From Lingula anatina (taxonomy: Eukaryota > Brachiopoda > Lingulata > Lingulida > Lingulidae): a stretch of DNA of 64,000 nucleotides. A program made the translations under genes and the position numbers. The stretch is taken from NCBI RefSeq assembly GCF_001039355.2, contig NW_019776079.1, forward strand, positions 64,001 through 128,000, given 5' to 3'. Below the pieces are notes generated by a model. The model was not told the origin of the DNA and did not search any database. It worked only from the letters and a program-made list of their open reading frames with translations. Of this stretch, positions 37,441 to 48,389 are shown piece after piece (position 1 is the first letter of the stretch; each line of letters begins with the position of its first letter).

Positions 37441-38611
37441 TCCTGTAACTGTAATGTAATATAGGCTGGTGGCCTAAACTTGCGAAATAAACAATTAAAA
37501 AAATTACATTTTATTCTACAATTTAGATTACGTACGAATGCTACGACACCGGATTCTAAGATTAAACGTAGTATAAATGAATCTTATATTGTTCAGATAA
37601 CATTTATTACTGCTACTGCTGACATAACTAAAAACTCTGTTTATGTTTCTTCTCATTTAATTACCTTAGGAAATTAGTGCCAACTTGTCTTGGCTCAGAA
37701 ACAAAGGCTGTATTCACATGACCGGATATGAGGCGTGGTTTTCTCAGTATGCTTTGACCTTTTTTGCTTCGTTTTTCTGTCATTGTGCACGTGAACCAGT
37801 AAATAATGGTCATAGTAAAACTAACATTCCCGTTGCATGTCGCTATCAGAGACAACAATATAAAGTTCAAAAGCTAATTTTGAAATCCATGGATCAAAGA
37901 AGGTGCCATTTCAAATTATTCTCTGCTGGTTAATTGTTAATTTGATGTGATGTTCCTCTCTGTGTTCCTTATACAAGTCAGAAACGTGTGAAACCAGCAG
38001 AGACGTGCAACGAATAAAAGAAATAAAAATAGTGTGCTGTACGTTTGTCAAAATACCGTCAATGACCGACAAGAATATGTTTAACTTTTACATGTAATAC
38101 TATTTTCTTGGGGCTATCTAAACATCCTACAATGGACCATTGGGTATTATTACCGCGCAGTTTTAAATGACCAAGATTATTTGGTAAGACTACATGTATT
38201 ACAAATAATTGAAATAAATACAAAAAACTTTAACACCATTATTTGAAGTGATCTCTGTAAAAAAAGCGGAACTTAAGCAAAACTTAACCGCTTTTTGAGC
38301 GAGAGGCTATGTGAAGTCTGCTCTCCATTTGATTTTTCAAAAGAAAAGATTTATTATTTGTTTCTTTTTAAATGTTCTTATATCACAGACATTTGCCAGC
38401 GGAAGAGACAGAGATATCGTCTCACAAAATAGTTTAGATCCCATTTTCTGCCACAGTTAGTGTGCAGCAAAACATAAAATTGTTCATAAATATAAGTTTC
38501 ACGCGTAGGCGATCAGAAAGACGTAGCTTGGGCAAAGAAATTCAACTCCTCATGTGTTGCGTGTCTTCATAGTCTCTGTTATAAAATCATTAGGCGTTCC
38601 GAATAAAAGCT

Positions 38612-41084
38612 TCAGGAGGTCCAGCTACTGGCAAATCTGAGTGGAACATTTGCGGTTTCGGCAAAAACTCTTCCGATGACAATCCCGGAATCGGTGTCAA
38701 TGCCTTTCTCGGAGAAACGTATCCCTTCCTTTGGAGTATTCCGTCGAACCCAAAATGTGGCATAGTTTCTACATAGGAAAGCCATCCTTCCCAGAGAAGT
38801 TATTTCATTGGCATCCATCCTTCTTTCCCTCAGTAGAATTATTGCGGGAGTATTTTCCACTGCCTAATGAAAAATGGAGTGTGATATTTTATTTTGAGTA
38901 CAATCACCACTCTCTCTCCCTCTCTTTCTTAAATGTCTGGATAGTTTATTAAACAGGGCGGAATTTGAAACTTCCATTTACAACACTAAACCCAATTTTT
39001 TTTTACAAGATTTCCATCAAAACCCTAATGCTTACTAATTTTGTACAGTTTCATGCTGTTTTGATAGACAGAACAATGTGTGTTACGATAGTAAATTACA
39101 CAAATCAAGATTCCAAGTATAAAAGAAACAATTTACGTGCCACATTTCATGACTCTCTGATGTCTAATGCTGATGGCTCCCGGTGAGAGGCGCACCTAGC
39201 ATCCCAACTCAATCTGCGTATGAAATCAGTTTTTGGTGCGGTTATTCTCTTTTAATGTAGCTTACGTTTATTTTTAAGAAATAGAACCATTTTTGAGTCC
39301 TAGCTAAAATTTGACTCAGCACTGAACCATCATTTTATTTCCTGCGGGCATGATTTCACCGCCATGAACAAATGTCTAACAAATTCTATTATGTAAAAAT
39401 TGCACTTAATTACTCACATATTGCGGAGTTACTGCCTTAAAAATAACCGCTACTTTGTCTACGACGTCCCTATATAATGGGGAAACGAAACAAGTTTCCG
39501 CTGTGACGTCTTTATAAATAGTCTTGTTCTGAAAGAAAAAAAACATTGCTTGTAGTCAAATCTTTTGTTTAGGTCAGATAGTTCACGTTTTACTTAGTCC
39601 TAGTAGGTAAATACTTTGCATATTGCTTGTTAGTACGTTAGTACGTGGCCGTTATTGGATCAGATATCGTCATCAATATAAATTCTTTCTGCCCCCCCCC
39701 CTTTTTTTCTGACCGTTCAGTCAAACACTGTTTACAAATCCCAGAGATAAACCACCGGCACATTGGCCACCAGCCCATCTTTTACCTTACCCCCAGAAAA
39801 TCGTGGAAAATAATGGTCCTGTCACAATCTTTAGTCTCTGGCATGACCATCAGTTTGTGTGCTCTGTCTTTCTCGACGTAGATGTAGTAGGGTTCTCCAT
39901 TCAGTTCAAAACTGACCATAGGCGGCCGCTAAAAGCCAATAAGATGCATTATTATCATTCACCGTAGGGTGCGTTGTGTAAACCGGTAACTACATAAATC
40001 TGATTACTTCATTGCGTTCAATACCGATTGAATTATAAACACAGCCTTCCTTAAATAATTTCATATTTTACAAAAGATGCCACTTGACGTAAAGGTGTAA
40101 TTAGAGGTTATATAAAAATTATATTTGTCATTTTATCTGAAACAAGATTTTTGAAAAGTACGATGAAAATGTATAGCCGTGTTCACCTCATTTGGATTAA
40201 TGGCTTTAGTGCAAAAATGGTAGGAATCCCCATTTTTACCAAACACTGTAGCAACATGTTTGCTATTAATTCCACTAATGGGATGATAAAGCTAAATCGT
40301 GTGCTTATGCAAGGAAATAGTTTTCTTGACAACATAAGTCAAAGTGAATTTGAATTTTAAAACACCGCTGATATGTCATAAGTGTAGTTTTGCTTGAAGT
40401 TAAGAAATATTTGTACAGTGAACGTTTGTGATTAACAGATTACAGTTTAACGAAACATTTTTCTCGTATTTAAAAGCGTAATTATCTGAACAGCAAATTA
40501 GAAAAAACTGAAAAAAGCAATCATATTTGTTTCTCTCAATACTACATTAGTGATAGATCAGCAGGTCCAAATTCAGTAAGACGCAATACTAGTCAACACC
40601 CTATTAAACAATGGTCCACCTACGGTGTCCCAGCGTGTGAAAGGCGTATAGATACAATGGCAATTATAGAATAATAACGTTTATAGATAAGACACAACCA
40701 CAACTTTGCAAAAAATGTCGCATCTGAACAAAATATCTACCAAATGGTCGTTAGATTTTTACATTTGGAAAAGTAAATTTTCAATTGAATCCCTTTGTTT
40801 TCGTTTTTCAATATTTTATTTGTTTTCACTTGTTAAATATATATATAGAAGAAAAGAATCTTTTTTAAGCGTTTCTGATAAAGTCGAAGTTTACATTGGA
40901 GTTTAAAATTTTTCTACATTGTACCTTTGCATTATTATCAAAATTCTATCGGTTCTCAAAAGGACATTGAAAATGATTTCTTTCAACGTCAATTTTGGTT
41001 AAGATTATTAAATAGACCACTCACCGTCCGTACACTGAACACTGCACATATCCAAAAGGCAAACAACACGATGACCTGCCGCAT
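38612..41084 (-). CDS. Secreted BRICHOS-domain precursor C
   Basis: The coding exons are 41084-41025, 39928-39791, 39528-39418 and 38863-38612 (complement), all phase 0, giving 186 aa. Exon 1 is again exactly 20 codons (signal core VIVLFAFWICAVFS). The BRICHOS core has IIFHDF, IYKDVTAETCFVSP (Cys79) and GRMAFLC (Cys134). Like A, it has an extra cysteine in exon 2 (Cys55, in CDRTII), making three in the mature chain. Arg-Arg (143-144) follows the domain, leaving a 42-residue tail that contains GIVIGRVFAE and extends about ten residues past the tails of A and B. A splice acceptor just upstream of the ATG suggests a 5'-UTR intron, as in A. Client and role are unknown. Confidence 0.87.
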
Positions 41085-42557
41085 CGTGGACTGTGGTGAT
41101 TTCTGTAAAGAAAAATAAAAGCTTTTAGTTTTCATCAACTCTGATAATAAGCGACAAACCTAAAACGATAAGATATACTTTGTTAACTTGAAACCAAAGA
41201 AGCAATTTTAAGAGCCCAGCCCACCAAAACGAGAGTTACATATGTTTCTCGGTCTGGAATTGTTACACAAAGTGTAATTAAGAAATTACAGTTCTACACC
41301 ACGTGGCAGTTTCACGTGTGTTTCCCGTCATAAAATACCTACTTCACTCGTTTGTATCAACAGACGCCCGCCCAAGTTGAAAGGTACTGCAAATCGTAGT
41401 AAGAAAAGGATATATCACAGGACTTGCTACATGTTCGATATATTTACCCAAAACGTGCCATTTTCATTCAAAGACCAAAGGCAGGGGCCTGCATGCGCAT
41501 GCAATATATGCAAACGTCCAGGGTCCTAAAAGCAACTAACCTTTCCCTTAATTGTTGCAGAAACTCAATACCTAGTTAAAGGTTAGCGTAATCTAATTAA
41601 CTTTTCATGACATTTGCATCTAACAACAAATGACATTAAGATCAAATGCATACACCATTACCGAAATCGGAAAATCTTTTGAGCATTTAGAGTCAAACTA
41701 CAAAGATTAAAACTGACACGCGACATCAGCATATTCCCCGATGATTTCGTAACAAGAAATATATCCTAATATGATGTCAATACGTCGCTTATCACACTCG
41801 GACATTTATTATTCACTTGTTCAAATATTTGATGGATTGTCTGCCATATTCTGCAGAACATGCTGTCACAAGCCATTGATTAACAAAGCATGATGTTTCA
41901 GTTGCGGTGAGTTACTACGTGATAGCCCCCCCCCTCCGCCCCAGAGTTGGAAGTCGTATAGGCGGGACTGATGGTGAACGAGAGCCTAATAGAAAGATTA
42001 TGACTGAGAGTGCCTCGGAAATCTGGGAGTGTAAGTGAACGGAGTTTAATAAAAACGATGTTATACTTTGCAATACCGGGCTAGAATTTTTAAAGAATTT
42101 TTCGAGGATTTTGTTCACAATATTGCAATATAAAACTACAATGTGTATAGAACACATTGCTAACCATACAGTGACCCTACGACTGCATATTAACTTTAAC
42201 AATAGCATACAGGGGATACCGGTCCCTTGCCTTACCAAAAGAGGAAAAAAATTTATCTAAGGCTTACAGAAGTAGCGCAGAGTACTCCTAAGTGTATGAA
42301 ATCTCCAAATGTCTCCCCACAGCAGGTAGGGGGGTGGAGAACTGACAAAAATTATCTACCTCCTTTTTGATATCTGCGATCATCACTGCCGTCTTATAAC
42401 TTTATTGTTGACAGGCCGCCACGTAAAATAACCATACACACTAACTTAGTTAAACAGGCGATAAGTTGGCTAAACTTGATACAACTAAAAAAAAATGACG
42501 GAACCGTTTACAGGATTTTGACTCTAAAATACGCAATAAGCGTGTTTTCCTGGTGCG

Positions 42558-42772
42558 AGGGGTTTCTCACTAAATTGCTTTCAGCATAAGCGGCTCTGAT
42601 CTGGCACCCCTACTGAAGCTGTTAGAGGGTAATTAACTATCGTTTAGCAGCTTCAGTAGGCGTGTCAGACATCTAAGCCGCTTAAGCTGAAAGCAATTTA
42701 GTGAGAAATCAATTAAGCGAGAAACCCGAAGATGGGTCGATCCTGGTAGATCGCTCTAGGTATGGGGATGGG
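42558..42772. mobile_element. Hairpin MITE, copy 3
   Basis: GGGGTTTCTCACTAAATTGC and its inverse flank arms containing AAGCGGCT and CTACTGAAGCTG. It belongs to a subfamily with the copy at 46940-47159. The left outer end seems truncated or diverged, while the right end keeps GATCGCTCTAGGTAT. Confidence 0.75.
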
Positions 42773-43043
42773 AACTAACACACTGACCTACTTTCAAACA
42801 ACCTTACCCCAGTGACCCGACTATCCGGTCGTTCCAAACGAGTAACAGACGTCTGTTCAGGCCCTGTCCTTAATTTCTCATAGAATAGAGATTAACATGG
42901 ACAAGTGATTGTCGAATAGCATTCCGTTACCTCTTACTTTCTAAATATTAAAAAAAATGGCTTAAATGTCACTGAGCAATTATATTTATCAATACGAACA
43001 GATATGTATCTATCGGTTTGAGCAGGTGGTAGCTTACACCCCA

Positions 43044-43256
43044 TTTCCATAGGTTTTTAGACCGATCTATCCCTGTGGGGAGTCTCACTAGATTACTGTC
43101 AGCTTGGCCGGCTTAAGCGTCTGTCCCGCCTACTAAAAGCTGTAAGGGGGTAATTAACTATGGTGCCCGCTCGGCTGACTGCAATTTAGCGTGAACCCCC
43201 AGGGAGTTAGGTCGATCTAAATCTTAATCTTTAGATCGATCTAAATCTCTGGGAAA
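43044..43256. mobile_element. Hairpin MITE, copy 4
   Basis: Nearly identical to copy 1 (1005-1207), sharing GGGGAGTCTCACTAGATTAC, GCCCGCTCGGCTGACTGCAA and CCCCAGGGAGTTAGGTCGAT. The near-identity of copies 42 kb apart points to recent spread of this subfamily. It differs by a small insertion that duplicates the GATCTAAATCT block near the right end. Confidence 0.8.
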
Positions 43257-45481
43257 GCACCCTTAGTGTTACCTCAGTTACCTACTAGTATAGATACCTG
43301 TAGGTGTACAACTGATGTCGTTCCTGATTCAGTCACTTTTTTAAACTGAATGACGCATCATGTTTTTGCTATCGACTTGATACCAATATGAAAACGAAGA
43401 AGCAGTGGCGTATTGTTTTTCTAGCCTTGTGCGTAGGTCAGGTGCAAAAGCGCAGCCATCTCTAGTATCTCTTTTGTTCGTGCTTTCTGGGCGAGGCTCC
43501 GTAAAAAGAAAATAAACACGGTCAGAGAATTGCTGAATGCCTTTGGTTAGACAAAAACTAACTACATACATGAACGACTGTGCGTGTTGTAATGTTGATC
43601 AAGAAATGTCAATAATCGTCTTGCCGGGCGCTGCGTGACGGAATCTGCATATTCAAACAGAGTATAAATAAGCTTTCCTTGATAGGCCTACTGTGCAGAC
43701 TAATTCAAAATGATTATATATTACATAATTGAGTTTGAAATGATTTAATTTGATTTAATTTAATTTAATGTCAGAGGCGGATACATGAGAAAAACCACTT
43801 CTACACCACACTCATTTACGGACCTTAAAGAAAATAAGGACTCAGACAAAACCAAACTCAAGATATAAAAGATATCCTAATGCTCTCTTCCCCTTCATTC
43901 TAGATGTCTTTTTGGTTAGGTCTTATGGTCAGGTTTTTTTGGTGCAATCAGTTCAGCAATGGGGTAAAAACCAAGGATACTTAGTTAAAAGGCGCGTTGC
44001 CAGTAAGCACCCGATACACAGCTTTTTCAAATAAAATAATTTTTTATAATACTAAATATTATATATAAAATACCAAAACATATTATCTGTTTTACTGTCT
44101 ATCGTACACATTTTCTTACCTTTAGACGTATGTACACCTTCTCTGATCACTTTAGGTAGTCCTAAGGAGTTGTTCCGCGAATCTCTTTTATGAAGATGTG
44201 CGGTAGTCCTGCATGCAATCTGCTACAAGTCAATACTATTGTTTCAAAAAATAGATGACCTGAAATATGTCTACTATTTATCCTGTTGATATGTAACGAT
44301 ATCAGATATCAGTGCTGAGCAAAAAAGTCACAAAACTGGCGAATTGTGCGAGTTCTCCACTATTTATAGGCGTAACCTACGTCATTAAGAAACGTGCACC
44401 CACATTGCCATGTCCGCGTTATTAAAAATCTTGTCTAAATGTAAACCAGAAGAACTGTAGCGTTCAATCGCTTTCTAAAATTAGCAATGTAATTGAGAAT
44501 TAAAATAACTTTGATAGGGAATTCACGATCCCGAAGCCGCAAGTATAGTTTTAAAGACAAGTGTTTATATTTTTGGTTACATATTGGGAATTGTACCCAA
44601 CACACTTCATGTTCAAATATATTTAGTTTAAGTTTTGATTAATTAGGCATGCGCATAATCATAACCAATAACAACTTCAGATCAAAAATATATCGCTTTT
44701 TTTGTGCACACCGAATTCCCCTTTACCAGATGAGAAATGGTGCAACTTCTTCATTTTGTAAAATAATATTCATATGTAAATACTCAAGCAAAAGTCAATG
44801 AGAGAGTACTTTTCAAGAAAAAGTCATTACCAAAAAGGTTCAATCTCAGCAACACAATCACATATCTACAATGAAATATGGACGATGTATAGTACATGTA
44901 AACGGAGATATTGTCAAACAAAAGAACTGAATTTAAAATACAGAAATAAAGTCAAGGAGTAAGAGAAGAAACTCTGATGGAAAGAATGCAAGATATGTGC
45001 CCTTATTTTGTTAAATAATAATCAAACCCAGCTTTTCTGGAAAAAATATTTATTTGCATTTTACATTTATTGTGTCATCTTCATAGATGCTTAACTGTGT
45101 ATTTTGGTTTTCCAAATATTAACAGTAAAATTTAATGCGCAAGCTAATGTGCTATATGCTTTTTTAAATAATAAATTATCAAAAACTGTTTTAGCGAGTT
45201 GCAATATTATTTGCAACGTGAAGATGATGTATATATTTTAAATATACCTTACAGTATGATAAGATGAATTAAGTATTTAAATATTTTGGTTTAGTGTCCA
45301 GCAGTACTGGAGTACCTGGTGTTTAAAACCAGAAACACAGGGTACTTATTGTATTAACTACATGTCAAAATGTCACAAAAAAAAAAAAAAAAGAAAAAGA
45401 CGACAAGTTTTACCTTGAAACAAACAATGAAAGTGGGTATCTAATAACCATGGTAGTAAATGTCATAATTTGCTGACATGG

Positions 45482-45487
45482 TTTATT
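45482..45487 (-). promoter_or_regulatory. Candidate polyadenylation signal, APH-1
   Basis: AATAAA on the minus strand, about 457 bases past the APH-1 stop codon; it would give a 3' UTR of normal length. Confidence 0.4.
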
Positions 45488-45943
45488 ACAAACACATGTT
45501 CTTTTACTACAGAATGGGTTGCATACCAGATGCTTTAATGTCTTGGATGTTGCTACAACAAAATATTCTTGTTGTGCTCAAGATCCAACAACATATTTGT
45601 ACAGACATTTGTTTTGATTTCTAGCTTTAAAAGGGACAGTTTGCAAAACACGCTAAGGTCAAATAATAACACAGGTTACAATAAGAAACTACCTTCTGAA
45701 TTCATAAGAGCATGTTTTCCTTTCATTTTCTGCAATTTGGTTAAACTAGTTATAGACACAGTGAAGAAATCCCTGGTTATATAATACACTATCAATATGT
45801 ACATTCTATTCACGCATCCATTCCAAGGTAACGTTACACAAACCCCATTGCCAGTCTACACTCACTTTCATGTGGAAAATATTGAACATCAACTGAAAAA
45901 TTTAATGGCAGCATTTCCCTTTGACAGAAACTATCCAGTATGT

Positions 45944-46371
45944 TTATAGGTTGTATCCTTCAGGCTTTCTCCACAAAGAACCAAAGAAAGCTTTGATATT
46001 CTTCAAGGAGCCCCCAGCAGTGTAATAAGCCCACATTCCCATAGCAAGCAATACTATATACGCTGGAATTACAGTCCCAGCATAGGGGGGATTGTCCATC
46101 TGGTTTAACAAGGTCTGAAACAAAGTAAGTATAAAGTCATTTTTATTTTCTCTGCACAAAAAAAGTGCATCAAATGTGTTCTTATGCTGCTGCATATAAT
46201 GCGTGTCACAGTGTGTGTTATGGTATGCTTTCATATTTGAAATTTTTACACAAGACTAAAAAAAATTCAATGTGTGCCCACGTATTTAAGAATTCTTACA
46301 TGCACACTCATAATAACAAAATCCTTAATATGCTCACTATACCAGACATTGTTTTGCATAATCATCTTTGC

Positions 46372-46448
<77 letters not shown>

Positions 46449-48389
46449 CAGTGCATGTTAAATAAACAAAACTTATAAAATACCAAGTCATGGAGATGAA
46501 CCTAATGAACATGCATTTAGTTGTCTATTGTGCTGTATAGTACAACTACCACAATTCTTACCAGACATGAGACCAGCATGTGAGACAGGATCACCACCGC
46601 AATCCCCACATAGCTCTTCTTGTCACAGGCAGCATAGAACACAACTCCCCAGAATGTGTGCAGAAATATGAAGGCCAGGGTCAGGAATGCTATGGAATCA
46701 AACATAAAACCTGTTAGCAGTGATAATGATAACTGGCACCTAGTTCTGTCTATACTGATAAGTTGTACATATAGCACTACATATAAAGGGTCTATATAAT
46801 TTCATATTACCGGCAAAATCTTGTCACTGTTCCATCTCATTCATTTTGCAAACACACTTAAGTTTCTAAATAGGTTAACTAACTAAAGATTATTTCTGTA
46901 TTCAATACATCCACTCTCGAATGTAAATGACCATTTCCAGACCCTATCATAGTAACTGTGGACTCTCACTTAACTGCAACCAACTTAAGCGGCTTAGATG
47001 TCTGTCAAGCCTACTGAAGCTGCTAGGGGGTAATTAGTTATCGTTTAGCAGCTACAGTAGGGGTGCCAGGCATCTAAGCCGCTTAAGCTGAAAGCAATTT
47101 AGCGAGAAACCCCTTGGAGATGGATCAATCCTGTTAGATCAATCTAGGTATAGGACCCCAGTCTTGGTGACACGTGTTAGCCACTATACTTGCCTGAAGT
47201 AATGAAGAAGTACTCAGACTCCCCATTTAGCCCTATAGTTCCTGGCCCAGACATGTCTGCCAGAACATTTACCAAAGAGAAAGCACCACTTATCACTCCA
47301 AACCCAAGTCCTGACACTGTAAGAAAAAATTAATACAACTTTTAGTATGTAAAATACTAGCTTAAGATGCTGGTAATGTAATTGATGACTGAAAGATAAA
47401 CTTTCATTTCTTATACAAAAATATAAAAGAAAATTGATTAAAATTAATATTTACCATAAGCCAGCACATGTTTATTCCTGACCAAACTTAATGATTCTTC
47501 TTCTTGTTCTCCGACTTTCTTCAAACCTTCATCTGCTTTGCTGTTAACAATAATTAAGTAAAAAAAATGTTCATCAAAATCAATAACATCTGTCTGTTTC
47601 AACAATCACGTGGTATGAGAAAAATTTATCTTAAACATTTGTGCCACCATTGCAATGAAATAAATTTTCACTGTAAATCCAAATAAGTGTAAACCACAGA
47701 ATATAGCCTTACAAATGCAGTGCATTTAGTACCAAAAGGCATTAAAAGCTGTATAAAAAATCACATTTGTAACATCTTCCTCCTTTTTTTCTGTCAGAAC
47801 ATCAGAATACTCTTTAATTATATAACAACGCACTTATGCAAATGAAAACCGAAAAGATAATCTTAATCAAATCAATCTCCAAAAATAAAGCAACAGATAC
47901 AACTTACCAGAGTAATTTATAGAATAAGAATCTGAACAATTCTTGGAATAATACTGAGAATACCACTCCAAAGGCCAGCTGCTGTCTCAATGGGACAACA
48001 GCAAACCACAGCAAGGAGGACACAAGCAAGGACAACAGCCAGAAAAAGGAGCTAAGAGAAAAATATAAAATTGTTTAAATCTACAAAGACAGTTGAAAAC
48101 GTATTGGTCATACCTTGTATGAGAACAACATTACTGTACTTGAAAACCAATTTTACTTGATACACTTCATTTAATGAGTCCTCATTTTGAATACTATACC
48201 TATGCAATGTGAAGTACGTTTTAAATAAGAGAGACTGAACTATGACAAAAGATTCAAAGACAAAAAAAACTGATACCTTGCCATCATGATGATAACACGG
48301 AGTGGATCCCTGGCAATGGTGAATAAGAACAATGCCAGAGGAGGCCCGAACGCAATAAATGTACAACCAAAAAATTCCATAAGCGCCAT
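45944..48389 (-). CDS. APH1: APH-1, gamma-secretase subunit
   Basis: Six coding exons (complement): 48389-48277, 48051-47908, 47540-47455, 47316-47194, 46689-46562 and 46114-45944. Phases are consistent throughout, giving 254 aa, the usual family length. APH-1 is a seven-pass membrane scaffold of the gamma-secretase complex with presenilin, nicastrin and PEN-2. The start MALMEFFGCTFIAFGP, the FQELFRF...YKLL block, the helix-packing motif G117-x3-G121-x3-G125, LHTFWGVVFY (His166) and SH192, and TAGGS near the C-terminus are all family signatures; both conserved histidines are present. The exon 4 donor is GC rather than GT. A MITE (46940-47159) and a TA/GA microsatellite lie in introns. It is a complete, apparently intact single-copy gene. 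Confidence 0.97.
46372..46444. repeat. (TA)n(GA)n compound microsatellite in APH-1 intron 5
   Basis: About 26 bases of TA repeat run directly into about 46 bases of uninterrupted GA repeat. Open frames through it are artefacts. Confidence 0.95.
46940..47159. mobile_element. Hairpin MITE, copy 5, in APH-1 intron 4
   Basis: Arms TTAAGCGGCTTAGATGTCTG and the inverted CATCTAAGCCGCTTAAGCTG surround a GGGGTAATTAGTTATCG centre. It is closest to copy 3. It lies wholly within the intron that starts with the GC donor, between exons 4 and 5. Confidence 0.8.

Larger units (their letters stand above)
31924..38611. other. Intergenic region between prepropeptide 3 and BRICHOS C
   Basis: The contents are repeats: a TA-rich tract at about 31745-31795, TTTA repeats at about 33041-33070, a small perfect hairpin at 34601-34631 (ATCCAACCCATG and its complement, 7-base loop), the multi-arm foldback at 34697-35149, a partial copy of it at 36890-36973, and a LINE remnant at 36975-37440. 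C-rich runs occur near 33595 and 36423. No host gene is recognised. Confidence 0.45.
41085..45943. other. Intergenic region between BRICHOS C and APH-1
   Basis: Two hairpin MITEs lie 270 bases apart (42558-42772 and 43044-43256). The end of the stretch is the probable 3' UTR of APH-1, with AATAAA on the minus strand at 45487-45482. Simple A-runs occur near 45378. No further gene is recognised. Confidence 0.45.

Noticed and set aside
37480-37933. Two plus-strand frames after the LINE fragment
   Set aside because: No LINE or host protein motif recognised; probably intergenic DNA or an unidentified old repeat.
41915-42238. 107-codon minus-strand frame
   Set aside because: No recognisable features; composition and context look like intergenic DNA.
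46165-46512. Frames with long Arg-Glu or Ser-Leu runs
   Set aside because: Direct translation of the TA/GA microsatellite in APH-1 intron 5.
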